A DNA stretch of 64,000 nucleotides from Planktothrix sp. FACHB-1365 (GTDB taxonomy: Bacteria > Cyanobacteriota > Cyanobacteriia > Cyanobacteriales > Microcoleaceae), in the NCBI RefSeq assembly GCF_014697575.1, contig NZ_JACJSC010000019.1, forward strand, positions 52,947 through 116,946. Reading direction: 5' to 3'. The notes under the pieces are model-generated. The model saw only the letters and a program-made list of their open reading frames with translations. It had not been told where the DNA came from and did not search any database. Shown here piece after piece: positions 1 through 11,000 of the stretch (position 1 is its first letter; each line of letters starts with the position of its first letter). Made by a program: the position numbers and the translations under genes.

Positions 1-295
1 AAAATGGGTTGCAATAGCAGGAATCGAGATCTCATCCCCTGACAAAATCCGCTAGGGGGAGGTTCGAGAGAGTCTTCATGATCTATTCTCTCTCCCAAAT
101 TAACGGTCTATGTAAATACCGCAGTAGGTTATTTTAACTGTTAATGGGGTCTATCCACTGCGAATCCTTGGAAAAAATTTGGTTTTGCTCTAGGTGGGGC
201 AGAGAACAAAGATGAGCCAGCTAGGGTTTGAGGGGTAGGGGGTAAGGATTGTGTAGACTAGCAATAGTATTAATGGCGTATTTTCATATTCTCCT
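1..295. other. Leading intergenic stretch
   Basis: No gene could be supported here. A short open frame from base 2 to a stop at about base 55 could be the tail of a gene starting outside the window, but 17 codons are too few to judge. The rest is A/T-rich and presumably contains the promoter of the gene starting at 296. Confidence 0.4.
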
Positions 296-814
296 ATGAA
301 CTATCTTGTGACTGTCCTCTCCGATCGCGTGCAAGCAGAAACGGCTTATCTGGAATTAGAGAAAGAAGGAATTCCCCCGACTCAAATCACGATTTTAGGA
401 AAAGGCTATAAAACGGCGGATGAATTTGGCTTAATTGATCCCAATGAAAGCGCCATTAAACAAGTAAAATTAATGGCAACTTGGTTAATTCCCTTTGGGT
501 TTGTGGCAGGATTTACCTTTAGTTTGATTACGGGATTAGAGACCTTTGCTTGGGCGGGACAAGTTGGAAATCATTTAGTCGGCGCTGTTCTCGGTGCGAT
601 TTCCGGGGGGTTGGGTAGTGTAGTCGCTGGCGGCGGCGTGGGTTTAATTGTGGGGGGAGGGGATGCGTTACCCTATCGTAACCGCCTCAATGCTGGAAAA
701 TATTTAGTGGTGGTCACGGGTTCAGAAACCTTAATGCGGAGAGCCACTCGTGTTTTAAGACCCTTAGAACCAGAAAATCTGCAAGCTTATACGGTGGGAG
801 ATACAATGGTGTAA
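296..814 (+). CDS. Small glycine-rich membrane protein, conserved cyanobacterial type
   Basis: A 172-residue protein of unknown function. The first 60 residues are soluble and resemble the alpha/beta N-terminus of general-stress-like proteins (MNYLVTVLSDRVQAE). Two hydrophobic stretches follow, at about residues 61-85 and 92-125; the second is extremely glycine-rich, as in small integral membrane proteins that pack helices tightly. The C-terminal 45 residues are soluble again and contain a GKYLVVVTGSE strand, possibly pairing with the N-terminal fold. The ATG at 296 is the first in frame after an A/T-rich upstream region. It stands alone, 158 bases before the next gene. A stress or membrane-organising role is only a guess. 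Confidence 0.75.
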   Translation: MNYLVTVLSDRVQAETAYLELEKEGIPPTQITILGKGYKTADEFGLIDPNESAIKQVKLMATWLIPFGFVAGFTFSLITGLETFAWAGQVGNHLVGAVLGAISGGLGSVVAGGGVGLIVGGGDALPYRNRLNAGKYLVVVTGSETLMRRATRVLRPLEPENLQAYTVGDTMV

Positions 815-972
815 ATGGGCGCAATTCTATCCGAGGATTTGTTGCTTTTGTCTCTAGGTATTTTTATGATTCTGGAGAAAAGTTTATCGAGTCTAAAGGG
901 ATTGAATTGTTGTTAAAAATGTTATCATCAATACCAATAAATTTTCTATTCCCGTTCACTTAAAATCGCCTA

Positions 973-1752
973 ATGTTACCAAGAGATGAACTTCTAAAAG
1001 GCATTGAAAATCGAGAAAGTCTCGCACGGGTTCTCGATTTGGCAGAACAAGCGCTTAAAACGTGGGAAATTACCTTAACGGATTTTCTGTCTCCTCCTGA
1101 ATTGGCGGAATCAGAAAAGGTTTTTAGTCGATTAACAGAAGTGCAGATGGTTGCCTGGGGAGGTTATCCCCAAGCGGAACGAAAACGTTTAGGAATTGCT
1201 CGATCTGATCTGCCTTTGGATTCTTCCCTGGTGAGCGTTGTGGTGTTAGAAATTTCGGGCAATTTTCTCTTTGATCCTGCCACCCATCGAGATTTTTTAG
1301 GTTCGATGTTAGGAACGGGAATTGTCCGCGATAAAACGGGGGATATTATTGTTTTAGGAGAACGAGGTGCTCAAACAATTGTTACCCCAGAATTAGCGGA
1401 TTTTTTGGAATTAAATCTGACTCAAGTACGTTCTGTTCCGGTCAAGACTCAGCGCATTGATCCGAGTGAATTAAAGGTTAAGGAACCTAAGAAGAAAGAG
1501 TTAACAACGGTAGAAGCTTCGATGCGTTTAGATGCAGTTGCTTCTGCTGGATTTGGAATGTCACGCAGCAAAATGGTCAGTTTAATTGATGGGGGAGATG
1601 TGCGGGTGAATTGGAAGGAAATCACCCAAGCCAGTTATCAAGTGAAATCCGGTGATTTAATAGCAATTCGGGGAAAAGGACGTTTAGAGGTTAAGGATAT
1701 TGTGATTACCAAAAAACAACGATATCGAGTGGAATTAACTCGGTATCAATAA
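973..1752 (+). CDS. Photosystem II S4 domain protein (YlmH family)
   Basis: This 259-residue protein matches the cyanobacterial and plastid photosystem II S4 domain family, relatives of the Bacillus division-associated RNA-binding protein YlmH. The N-terminal two thirds carry the YlmH-like domain. Residues about 184-245 form the S4 RNA-binding fold (MRLDAVASAGFGMSRSKMV, then the INxGDVRVN-type loop seen here as IDGGDVRVNWK). Family knowledge links it to ribosome or RNA binding and to photosystem II in oxygenic phototrophs; the exact molecular role is not established. The length is normal. The gene is followed directly by a heptanucleotide tandem repeat. Confidence 0.85.
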   Translation: MLPRDELLKGIENRESLARVLDLAEQALKTWEITLTDFLSPPELAESEKVFSRLTEVQMVAWGGYPQAERKRLGIARSDLPLDSSLVSVVVLEISGNFLFDPATHRDFLGSMLGTGIVRDKTGDIIVLGERGAQTIVTPELADFLELNLTQVRSVPVKTQRIDPSELKVKEPKKKELTTVEASMRLDAVASAGFGMSRSKMVSLIDGGDVRVNWKEITQASYQVKSGDLIAIRGKGRLEVKDIVITKKQRYRVELTRYQ

Positions 1753-1770
1753 AATTTAAGAGGGAACAGG

Positions 1771-1844
1771 GAATTACGAATTACGAATTACGAATTACGA
1801 ATTACGAATTACGAATTACGAATTACGAATTACGAATTACGAAT
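1771..1844. repeat. Tandem heptanucleotide repeat (GAATTAC)x10
   Basis: Ten perfect head-to-tail copies of GAATTAC run from 1771 to 1840, followed by a partial GAAT. This is the short tandemly repeated repetitive (STRR) type known from filamentous cyanobacteria. It lies between the S4 gene and the next membrane protein gene. Confidence 0.95.
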
Positions 1845-1934
1845 AGGGAATAGAAAGAATCTGGATTGGCTCATTTATTTTTGTTATAACCGTGTTTGGG
1901 TGGCTGCTATAAAAAAATTAGGAGGATATGAGTT

Positions 1935-3272
1935 ATGAGACGACTTTATGATCAAGCTTTTGAAATTTTACAACAAGAAGTTAAACAGTGCGCTCAAAAG
2001 GACTTAGTGGGAGACGTGGGAGCGAAAATTGTTTTAAAACGATTAGAAAAAATGCGATTACAATCAGGAGAACCCCTGACTTTAGATGAATTAAAAGATT
2101 TAGTTTCTGATCAATTTCCGAACTTTAGTGAACCCGTTTTAAAAAAAGCAGCCAAAGTGAATCGCCCCCCTGGAGTTTTTTCTAAAATTGTTTTAGGAAT
2201 GGCTGTTTTAGGCGGATTTGCCGGATTAGTTGCTCTAGCTAATTTACCTTATCCCATGATTCGTTTTCCGGTGGCTAAAACCTTTCCTATTTTATTACTT
2301 CCGAGCTATATTAATATGGATTATAACTATCGACAAGCGGTGTCATTAGTTGAACAATCCGATCAATTAATTAATCAAGCAACAGCCATTACAGATATTG
2401 AATTAGGGGTTGAAAAAGTTAAACAATCTCAAAAGCATCTGGATCAATTACCAGTTTGGTTTTTAGGCTATTATCCTCAAGCGTATTGTTCGTTTATGGG
2501 TTGTATGTGGCGATTTACCTTCGATGAATATGAAAGTGCTCGCAAGAATATAGGACGGATGGAATCTAAAATTTTTCAACAAAAAAATGCCTATCAGGAA
2601 TATACAAAAGCCGAACAATCCATTCAAGAAGCACAGCAAAAATTCCAAAAACTTCCCCCAGGAAATGAACAACAACAAACCATTAAAGTTTGGCAAACCG
2701 CGATTGATCAATTAGAGAAAATTCCTCCCGAAACCTTAGCCGGAAAATTAGCGCAAAAACAGTTAGCAACAGCGCAACGGGATTTTCAACAACAACTTGG
2801 ATTTGTGGCGGGAAGTATTAAAGGAAATACGTTAATTGATGCGGCGATGCAATTTGCCAGTCAAGCTGCAAAAGCTTCTCAAAATCCGCCTCACACTGCT
2901 CAAGAATGGCAACAAGTGATTAAATTATGGGAGGAGGCAATTCGTCGGTTAGAACAAGTTCCGACGGAAAACCCCAGCTATTCAGAAGCTCAGAAAAAAT
3001 TAGCAGAATATACAACAAATTTAGGAATATCTCAAACTCGATTACAAACTGAAAAAGATGCTGTTGAGTTAGTTAAACAAGCAAAATCTGCTATTGCTCA
3101 ATGGCAAAAATTAGCTCGTTCTAAAGACCCTGATATTGGTGCTTTAATGAGTCAATTAACCGATATTATTAATACTTTAGAACAAGTTCCAGCAGGAACA
3201 ACAGTCAGTCAAGAATCTCAGAATTTATTACGTTCAGCCCAACATACCTGGGATAAGTTATCTCTAAATTGA
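1935..3272 (+). CDS. Membrane-anchored coiled-coil protein, unrecognised
   Basis: A 445-residue protein with a soluble N-terminus of about 80 residues, one hydrophobic segment at about 85-108 (VLGMAVLGGFAGLVALANLP), and a long Q/E/K-rich helical region to the end. The tail repeats a motif in which EWQQVIKLWEEAI is followed about 20 residues later by Y-x-x-AQ-x-x-x-x-x-Y. The same motif ends the protein at 15775-17133, so this is a shared module. The ATG at 1935 is preferred because TAGGAGG (1919-1925) lies 9 bases upstream; an ATG at 1928 is out of frame and too close to that site. The function is unknown; a scaffold at the membrane is possible. Confidence 0.75.
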   Translation: MRRLYDQAFEILQQEVKQCAQKDLVGDVGAKIVLKRLEKMRLQSGEPLTLDELKDLVSDQFPNFSEPVLKKAAKVNRPPGVFSKIVLGMAVLGGFAGLVALANLPYPMIRFPVAKTFPILLLPSYINMDYNYRQAVSLVEQSDQLINQATAITDIELGVEKVKQSQKHLDQLPVWFLGYYPQAYCSFMGCMWRFTFDEYESARKNIGRMESKIFQQKNAYQEYTKAEQSIQEAQQKFQKLPPGNEQQQTIKVWQTAIDQLEKIPPETLAGKLAQKQLATAQRDFQQQLGFVAGSIKGNTLIDAAMQFASQAAKASQNPPHTAQEWQQVIKLWEEAIRRLEQVPTENPSYSEAQKKLAEYTTNLGISQTRLQTEKDAVELVKQAKSAIAQWQKLARSKDPDIGALMSQLTDIINTLEQVPAGTTVSQESQNLLRSAQHTWDKLSLN

Positions 3273-3417
3273 TTTGACAATTTTGCTGATTTCTGTACCA
3301 CTCTATTAATTTTGAAGAAATCAGGTTTATAATTCTCCATCTTTTATGATACATTAAAAATTCAGACAAAAAGTTGATATTTTCAGACGGTTTTCCAGAA
3401 AATTAACCTCTATAATT

Positions 3418-4512
3418 ATGGCTCAAACACCACAGAATCCTTCTGATTCTCTCTCCGGGACACCAGATTCTTCGGCGGACACAGCAAATTTAATACAGTT
3501 ATTACGTCGTAAACAAGGAAATTGGGTCGAGTGGGGTGAAGCTTGTGCTCAGTTACAAAAATCCGGTTACAATCCCCAACAAATTTTTGAGGAAACCGGG
3601 TTTGAACCCATTCAACAAAATCAAGTGATTGTGGCGGCACAGGTTTTTAGCTCTTTAGTCAAAGGCAATTTAGCACTTGAAATTCAATCTTATTTTCAAC
3701 GCAAAGGAAGTGATATTTTATATGAATTTCGGATTCTGAACCAAGGGGAACGAGTCAGGGCTTCAGAATTTGCAAATCAGCGTCAATTAGATGCCGATGA
3801 AGCGAAAGAATTAGCGAAAGCAATCAAAGAATTTTCTCGATTTTCGACTGCTCCAGACGGTTTTTCTCATCATCCTGGGGATATTTTAGCTTATTACGCT
3901 TGGAAAGCCGCCCGACAACATCATGATTTACAACAGCGCTCACGGTTAATTGCAAAAGGGTTAAAATATGCTCATTCCCCAACAGCTAGAGAAAAAATTG
4001 AACAACTGTTAACCGATTTTTCAGTGACGACAAAACGCTCTGCTCCTCGTTTACCGATTTATCGTTTAGAAACAGAAGAAGATATCCCTCGTTTAATTCC
4101 AGTTGCGGGTGAATTTCCGATTTCATTATCAGACTTTAATACTGTTCCTTTAATGGAAGAAATCGGTAAATTTCGTATAGTTAAATCGTCAGGAAATGCC
4201 GCTTGGGTGGCTGTTCCAGGGTGGCAAGTGGTGATGAAAGCAGAAGATCCCGTTGCCATTTTAGGAAATAGCGCTAATTTACCCCATCCCCTACCGAATA
4301 AATCGGAATCTGTTTTAATAATTGTAGATCGCGCTCAACGGCAATGGGATACTGATGCTTATTTCTTAGTAGAAGGCTCCGATCATTTAGAATTACAATG
4401 GTTTGATGAAAACCCGTCAACCCTATTACTCGGAAAATTGATTTTGGTAGTTCGTCCCAAAAAAGTATTAGATGAGGATCAAATTCATGATGTTTGGCAA
4501 ACGGATGAATAA
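3418..4512 (+). CDS. raf1: RuBisCO accumulation factor 1 (Raf1)
   Basis: This 364-residue protein matches Raf1, the cytosolic chaperone that binds RbcL dimers after chaperonin folding and promotes assembly of the L8 core. An N-terminal alpha-helical domain (LIQLLRRKQGNWVEWGEAC, then the GYNPQQIFEETGFEP stretch) is followed by a flexible linker and a C-terminal beta domain from about residue 200 (RLPIYRLETEEDIPRLIPVA). Both are diagnostic and the length is typical. The first 22 residues are Ser/Pro/Thr-rich and poorly conserved. The gene stands alone and converges on the lipoprotein gene at 4614; rbc genes are not in the window. Confidence 0.9.
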   Translation: MAQTPQNPSDSLSGTPDSSADTANLIQLLRRKQGNWVEWGEACAQLQKSGYNPQQIFEETGFEPIQQNQVIVAAQVFSSLVKGNLALEIQSYFQRKGSDILYEFRILNQGERVRASEFANQRQLDADEAKELAKAIKEFSRFSTAPDGFSHHPGDILAYYAWKAARQHHDLQQRSRLIAKGLKYAHSPTAREKIEQLLTDFSVTTKRSAPRLPIYRLETEEDIPRLIPVAGEFPISLSDFNTVPLMEEIGKFRIVKSSGNAAWVAVPGWQVVMKAEDPVAILGNSANLPHPLPNKSESVLIIVDRAQRQWDTDAYFLVEGSDHLELQWFDENPSTLLLGKLILVVRPKKVLDEDQIHDVWQTDE

Positions 4513-4554
4513 TTAAGGGTTGAGTTTTATGAAGAAACCAAGTTCTTAAGTTGT

Positions 4555-4572
4555 GCGAGCGTCCTCGCTCGC
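4555..4572. repeat. Perfect inverted repeat between convergent genes
   Basis: GCGAGCG, a four-base loop (TCCT) and CGCTCGC form a perfect 7-bp hairpin in the 100-base gap between raf1 and the convergent lipoprotein gene. It has no T tract, so it may be a processed or bidirectional 3' end rather than a classical terminator. A related degraded motif occurs near 26655. Confidence 0.6.
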
Positions 4573-4613
4573 TATTTACCCCCAAATCTTATAAACGGTT
4601 TAGGATTTTAACT

Positions 4614-5495
4614 TTATTTTATTTTATTCTGACGATACCAACGATAACCATAAACTGCGCCTCCTAGGAGGAATAAATAAGGACTAAAGGCTAATAACCA
4701 TAAAGTTAATCCTACTAATAACCAAGTAAATTCTCCCATTGTATGGGTCGCGCTTCCCCAAGTTTCTTGTATTCTTAATCCCAAATTATCAGGAGTAGAA
4801 GCAGCAGAAACTGGCGATTCAAGGGTTAAATTAATTGTGGAATAAGCGACTTGATTTTGTAAATTTCTTAACTGAGCATCAATGCGTTCAATGGATTCTC
4901 GAATGGTACTTAATTCATTAGCGGCTTTGAGAACGTCCCCAACGGAACCCGAACGCTCCATAATTTTTAAGATCATGTCTTCCGATTTGCGTAAATTTCG
5001 TAGTCGAGCTTGAAAATCGACTAATTGATCAGAAACATCCTCGGCTGTAATCATTTGATTTTCCACCGTTCCTAATTTTGCTAACGCATTTAACGTTGTT
5101 TCTAACCGTTGCTGGGGGACTCTAAACTCTAAATAAGCGGTTTGACGCTGACTATTATCAGCCGATTTTTGAGCTTCAAATTTTAAAATATCTCCTTGTT
5201 GTTTCTGGATAATGGTAGTAATTGATTCTGTCGTTTGATGAATAGATTCCACTACTAAAGTCAATTGAGCACGTTTAATCAGTTGAGATTGTTTTTTAGG
5301 TTCTGGGGTCGTTTGTTCCGGTGTAGAATTAGCCATTTCGCGGGTATCTGCTGGGGCTAAAGGTGCAGTGGCGGGAGAACTCATTGTCGCTTTATTCGCC
5401 TGACTGCAACTTGATAAGGCTAAAATTGATACCATTAATCCCAGACAAAATCCTAGCTTTGATGCTGTCCGAGAGCCCATTTGATTCGTATTCAT
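4614..5495 (-). CDS. DUF4349 lipoprotein with coiled coil
   Basis: A 293-residue protein with a lipoprotein signal peptide: a hydrophobic segment ends in a lipobox at ILALSSC, so the mature N-terminal Cys would be about residue 30. A Thr/Pro-rich linker follows, then the DUF4349 domain (RAQLTLVVESIHQTTESI, FRVPQQRLETTLNALAKLG) with a central coiled coil around the stretch that reads IRESIERIDAQLRNLQNQVAYS. A final hydrophobic helix at about 255-280 (WLLVGLTLWLLAFSPYLFLL) is typical of the family. The protein is expected on the periplasmic side of the cytoplasmic membrane. DUF4349 has no agreed function. Confidence 0.87.
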   Translation of the reverse strand: MNTNQMGSRTASKLGFCLGLMVSILALSSCSQANKATMSSPATAPLAPADTREMANSTPEQTTPEPKKQSQLIKRAQLTLVVESIHQTTESITTIIQKQQGDILKFEAQKSADNSQRQTAYLEFRVPQQRLETTLNALAKLGTVENQMITAEDVSDQLVDFQARLRNLRKSEDMILKIMERSGSVGDVLKAANELSTIRESIERIDAQLRNLQNQVAYSTINLTLESPVSAASTPDNLGLRIQETWGSATHTMGEFTWLLVGLTLWLLAFSPYLFLLGGAVYGYRWYRQNKIK

Positions 5496-5646
5496 GGCGT
5501 TACCTTCCTCAAAAAAAGAACCCGATATTACAGCAATATCCTTTTAAAATTTACTGTTTCCTGATAAAATTTTAAGCGATATCCCTATAACAATATGTCT
5601 AATTTAACCTTTTATTGTTAATAACTCCTTTAATATTGCACCTAAA

Positions 5647-8064
5647 ATGACAGACGATTTTGACCTGGATCAAGTTTCCTCCCTCGATTCTCTATCAACC
5701 CCAGAAACGGAATTGACGGTTTCTGATGGGACAATAACGAATTCCTTAGAAAATATTGAGAAAGTTCGCGCGTTTCGAGCCGAAAAAATTAAAGAAATTT
5801 ATCAAAGTTTACGTCCAGGTCAACAACAAATGGCGGATTGGAATGGAGGGCCATTAGCGATTTCTGCGGTTCCAGGGGCGGGAAAATCAACAGGAATGGC
5901 GGTTGCTGCTGCTTTAGCGATCGCTCATTATCAACTCCATGCTCATCGTCAATTAGTGATTGTGACCTTTACCCGTTCAGCCGCTGCCAATATTCGAGCT
6001 AAAATTACTGAAAAACTTAAAGACCTTAAATTACCTTTAGGCGGATTTGTTGTTCATACTTTGCATGGTTTAGCGTTAAATATTGCTCAAAAACATCCTG
6101 AATTATCAGGATTAAATTTAGAGAATGTCACTTTAATTTTACCCACTCCTAGTAATCGAATTACTCGCACCTGTGTTGAGCAGTGGATTACTGCCAATCC
6201 TCGTCATTATCAACGGTTAATTGAGGGGGTTCAATTTGATGGAGAAGAAACAGAAAGGTTAAGAAGGCAATCGGTTTTACGAACAGAAGTTTTACCGAAT
6301 TTAGCTTGGAAAGTGATTCAAGAAGCCAAAAGTTCAGGACTGCAACCGCAAGATTTAAAAGAAATTTCAGAACGAATTCCTGATGATTATGAGATTTTAA
6401 AAATTGCTGGGGGATTATATGAAAATTATCAAACTTTATTGCGATCGCAGAATTTAATTGATTATGATGAAATGATTTTAGCTGCCTTGCGAGTTCTAGA
6501 AAATCAAGCAATTCGTCAATTTTGGCAAAATCGAGTATTTGCTGTATTTGAAGACGAAGCTCAAGATTCTACGCCTCTGCAAAGTAAACTCTTAAGAATT
6601 TTAGCTCGGTCTTCTGAGTCAATTAGTGATGATTTAGAGACTTTAAATTTAGTTAGAGTCGGTGATCCTAATCAAGCAATTAACTCTACTTTTACTCCGG
6701 CTGATCCCATTTATTTTAGGAATTTTTGTAATGAATGTGAACAGTTAAAAAAATTAGCGACAATGGATCAAGCCGGAAGAAGTAGCTGCATTATTATTGA
6801 TGCGGCTAATTATATGTTATCGTGGGTGAATCGCTCCAAATTAGCGGGAAATGAACAACCTTTTCGAGAGCAAATGATTCGGTTAGTGGGATGGAATGAC
6901 CCTCAACCCAATGCAAATCCACCCGCTTATGATCGAGGCTTAGAACTGTGTGAACCTGCGGATATTTATCAAACGGTTGAGTGGATTGTGCAACGAATTG
7001 TAACAATTTTGAATCATGATCCTAAAGGAAAATTTGCTATTTTAATTCGAGAAAATAAACAAGGAGAGTTTATTTCTAACCTTTTAAATAACCCCAAATC
7101 ATACAATATTAACATACCCGAAGATTTTAAAACTAAAATCCGCATTTATGATGCGTCTCAACAGGCACGAAATTCTAAAATTCCTGAAGAAATGTTAGCC
7201 TTATTGCAATTTTTAGATCGTCCCCATTCACCGGATTATTTAAAATTAGCGTTAAAAGTCTTAGGTGATCGCAATTTAATTCCGAATTTAGATTATAATA
7301 AAATAGCAATTCATCCCGAAGAATTTCTTTATCCTGGCCCCCTTGATCCGCCACAGCCTCCAGAAATTCGTCAATGTCGTTATTTTTGTTGTCAATTATT
7401 GCAAGCGCGTTTAGAACTACCTCCCTATCAATTAATCTCTTTTTTAGCGTTATCCCTGCGCTATGAACGAACGGAATTAGCAACGGCCGATAAATTAGCT
7501 GAACGCATTGGTCAAAAAACTTTTGGTAGCCATTCTATGGGGACTATTTTAGAAGTTTTGAATGATATTGTCAGTTCAGAACGATTTGAACCCGTTGATA
7601 TTGATGAAGAAACTTCTAAAGAAAGTCCCTACACCCGTGACGGTCAATTAACTTTAATTACCATGCACAAAGCCAAAGGATTAGATTGGGATTATGTGTT
7701 TCTTCCCTTTTTACAAGAGTCTACAATTCCGGGGAATTTACGAGTTTTACCGCAAACGAAATTTTTAGGAGAATTAACCCTTTCTGAAGTCGCTCGTGCT
7801 CAAATTCGAGCCGCATCTCATGGACAAGAATTAATTCCTGATGTGATGACTGCATGGGAACAAGCCAAGGATTTAAAAATTGCCGAAGAATATCGGTTAC
7901 TCTATGTCGCCATGACCAGAGCTAAACGTTTTTTATGGATGTCTGCATCGCGTTTTTCTCCCTACACTTGGCATAAACCCGAAAATCAGCAAGAACAAAA
8001 ACCCTGTCCGGTTTTTATTGCTTTAAAACAACAATTTCCTCAACATTTTTTAGAGAAATATTAA
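5647..8064 (+). CDS. UvrD/Rep-like superfamily 1 DNA helicase
   Basis: An 805-residue ATP-dependent helicase of the UvrD/PcrA class. It shows motif I (AVPGAGKST, about residues 75-83), Ia ([11 protein letters not shown]), motif II (VFEDEAQD), motif III ([12 protein letters not shown]), motif V ([18 protein letters not shown]) and motif VI ([11 protein letters not shown]). The Walker A has AGAGKST where classical UvrD has AGSGKT, and no nuclease domain is visible at the C-terminus. It may act in recombination or repair at the chromosome. Its stop codon overlaps that of convergent dnaE by four bases. It is not the housekeeping pcrA as far as I can judge. Confidence 0.85.
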   Translation: MTDDFDLDQVSSLDSLSTPETELTVSDGTITNSLENIEKVRAFRAEKIKEIYQSLRPGQQQMADWNGGPLAISAVPGAGKSTGMAVAAALAIAHYQLHAHRQLVIVTFTRSAAANIRAKITEKLKDLKLPLGGFVVHTLHGLALNIAQKHPELSGLNLENVTLILPTPSNRITRTCVEQWITANPRHYQRLIEGVQFDGEETERLRRQSVLRTEVLPNLAWKVIQEAKSSGLQPQDLKEISERIPDDYEILKIAGGLYENYQTLLRSQNLIDYDEMILAALRVLENQAIRQFWQNRVFAVFEDEAQDSTPLQSKLLRILARSSESISDDLETLNLVRVGDPNQAINSTFTPADPIYFRNFCNECEQLKKLATMDQAGRSSCIIIDAANYMLSWVNRSKLAGNEQPFREQMIRLVGWNDPQPNANPPAYDRGLELCEPADIYQTVEWIVQRIVTILNHDPKGKFAILIRENKQGEFISNLLNNPKSYNINIPEDFKTKIRIYDASQQARNSKIPEEMLALLQFLDRPHSPDYLKLALKVLGDRNLIPNLDYNKIAIHPEEFLYPGPLDPPQPPEIRQCRYFCCQLLQARLELPPYQLISFLALSLRYERTELATADKLAERIGQKTFGSHSMGTILEVLNDIVSSERFEPVDIDEETSKESPYTRDGQLTLITMHKAKGLDWDYVFLPFLQESTIPGNLRVLPQTKFLGELTLSEVARAQIRAASHGQELIPDVMTAWEQAKDLKIAEEYRLLYVAMTRAKRFLWMSASRFSPYTWHKPENQQEQKPCPVFIALKQQFPQHFLEKY

Positions 8065-11000
8065 AAAATAGAAGAAAGAGTTGGTTCTATTTTCGGTTTA
8101 ATTTCAGCATCAAACCCCGCAGATTTTAAGGAATTTAGAGTTGCTTCAGCATTCTGTATCCAGAAGTCACGACCTAAACAAACCCCTTTATAATTATGTT
8201 GAAATTCTCCTTTCACTGTAGCCACAATGGGAATATTAGCTTGTTGTTGATTACCGGATGATTGTTCTTTGAGAAGTGCATGAAGTTTTTGTAAGCGGGT
8301 TAAATCATAAATTTCCTCAAGTTTTAAATGTAAAAGTACCATAATTTTTGATTCCTCTACTTCCAAATCTTCTAATAAAGGAGTTGGGAGTTTTTCACGA
8401 CGAGGGAGAGTATTGGCGAATTGTAATTCATCAATAATCAACTGAGTTTTATCTTCCTGTTTATCAATTTTTCCTGTAATTAAAACCACATCATTTTCAC
8501 CGGGAAAGGTCTTTATTTCTTGATAAGTTCTAGGAAAAACAATCGCCTCCATTTGTCCGGTTAAATCTTCAATTTGTAAAAATGCCATGCGATCGCCTTT
8601 TTTAGTGGTATGCAGTTTAATCGAGGTAATCACAACAACGACTTTAACTTTTGATTTTTTACCCGTTAATTCTTGTAAGGTGACTCGTTCCTCTACAATA
8701 ATAGATTCTAAGATGGATTTTAACGGATGTTCAGAAACATAAAATCCCAGTAATTCTTTCTCAAATTGTAGTTTTTCTTGAACCGTAAAATCTTCAATTT
8801 TTGCAGGTTTTGGTGCATCTTCATGGGTATTAATTGTATTCGTTCCTCCCCCTAAAAGATCAAAGATACTTTGTTGACCAACAGCCCGATCTTTAGCTTT
8901 ACTTTGCGCCCAAGAAATTAATTTATCTAAATGATCAATAGCTTGGCGACGGTTGGGGTTCAATTTATCTAAAGCACCACATTTAATTAAAGATTCTAAC
9001 GCACGGCTATTGACAACTTGTAAATTAATGCGATCGCATAAATCAGGATAACTTTTAAATTCTCCCCCTTCTCGACGCTCTGCTAATAAATGTTCTATAG
9101 CACCTTCTCCCACATTTTTAATCGCAGATAGTCCAAAAATAATACTATTATCGGAGGGAGTAAAATCCATACCCGAAAGATTAATATCCGGCGCAATTAC
9201 TTTAATCCCTAAAGATTTTTGGCAAGATTCAATATACTTTTGAATTTTATCCGTATCTCCACTATTGGCACTTAATAAAGCCGCCATATATTCAACAGGG
9301 TAATTAGCTTTTAAATAAGCGGTTTCATAGGTAACATAGGCATAGGCCATTGAATGGGATTTATTGAAGCAATATTCGGCGAATTGAACCATTTGCTCAA
9401 ATAACTTTTCTGCCAATTTTTGCTGGACTCCATTTTTGGTTGCACCGTCAATAAAGAGTTCCCTTTGCTTCTGCATTTCTTCTGCTTTCTTTTTACCCAT
9501 ACAATTGTGGGCAATAAAATTATTAGCAATAAAATTATGAGTTTCGGGAATACTTAAATCAAACACTTCTTCTTTGCCTATATACTTAATTTCAACAATT
9601 TCATCCCAAAAAACATCCGATTCTGCGATCGCTTTTAATTGGTCATTTTGAAAGGCTATCGCAAAATTTTCCACACGATGACGAGATAGACTACGAGAGG
9701 GTGTTTTCTGGACTGGACTCTTTGTGGATAAATGACCGTCTCCAATTAAATACGCGACCAACTTGATTTGAGCATCTGATATTTTACTTTGATTTGTAAT
9801 CGGGAGAGTTTTTGCTAAACCCACGCGATCGCCAATTTTAAAGGCTTTTAAGGGTTGCCATCCTAAGACTGTATAGAAAAGATGATCGTCAGTGGCTTTA
9901 ATTTGGTGATTTGTTTTCGTGGTAATTTGCCAAATATCCTGAACTCCATTTGGATGAATTTCCGTGATGGGTTGTTGCGTAATTTTTTGAGTATTAAGAT
10001 TGAGAGAAAAGACTTTTCTACCTAACCAATATTCAGGAGATTGTGCAATTTCTTTTAAGGAAACTAAGTTTCCGGTAGCAGCATCTAAAATTTCCGTAGA
10101 TCCACTCAAACATCGGCGAAGAATATCCGCTTGACCTAAAGAATAGCCCGCTAAATCTTGAGCTAATTTCATAATTTGTTCTTGAAAGCATAAAATTCCA
10201 TAGGTTTCTTTTAAAATCGGTTCTAACATCGGGTGATCATAGCGAATTTCATCCCGTCCATGTTTACGATCAATAAATTGGGGAATTAAACCTGCATCTA
10301 ACGGCCCCGGACGATATAAGGCTAAAATAGAAGAAATATCATCTAAACAGGATGGTTTGAGTTTTTTAACAATATCCATCATCCCAGAAGATTCTAGCTG
10401 AAAAATTCCATCTAAATCCCCTTTTTCTAATAATTTATAAGTTTTCAATACATCTTCGGGTAACTTTTTATGGGTTTTATAAGCGTCTTGCGCTCTCCTT
10501 TCTACATCAGAAGGTAGTTTTTCAGGATCAATTTTATGATGATATTTTTCTTCAATATAATCAACCGCTTTTTGAATCATGGTTAAATTCTTTAACCCCA
10601 AAAAGTCCATTTTTAACAATCCAACCGCCTCTAAATCCTCCATATAATATTGAGTAATCACCGCCCCATCATTATTACGTTGGAGGGGAACAATTTCGTC
10701 TAAAGGTTGTTTAGAAATCACCACACCCGCCGCATGAACTCCGAAGGTTTTGTTTGTTCCTTCGATGCGAATTGCCATATCTAACCATTGTTTAACTTTA
10801 ATCGTTCCGACTTCATCCCCTGCATCATTATGAATGGCAACATCTTCATGATCATAAGCTTCTTTGAATTCCGGCGCGGGACTTTGATCGGAAATCATAA
10901 CTTTTAAACGGGTCGGTTTTCCCCGTGAAACCGGAATTAATTTTGCCATTTGATCGGATTTTTTATAAGAAATTCCTAATACCCTGGCGACATCTTTTAA

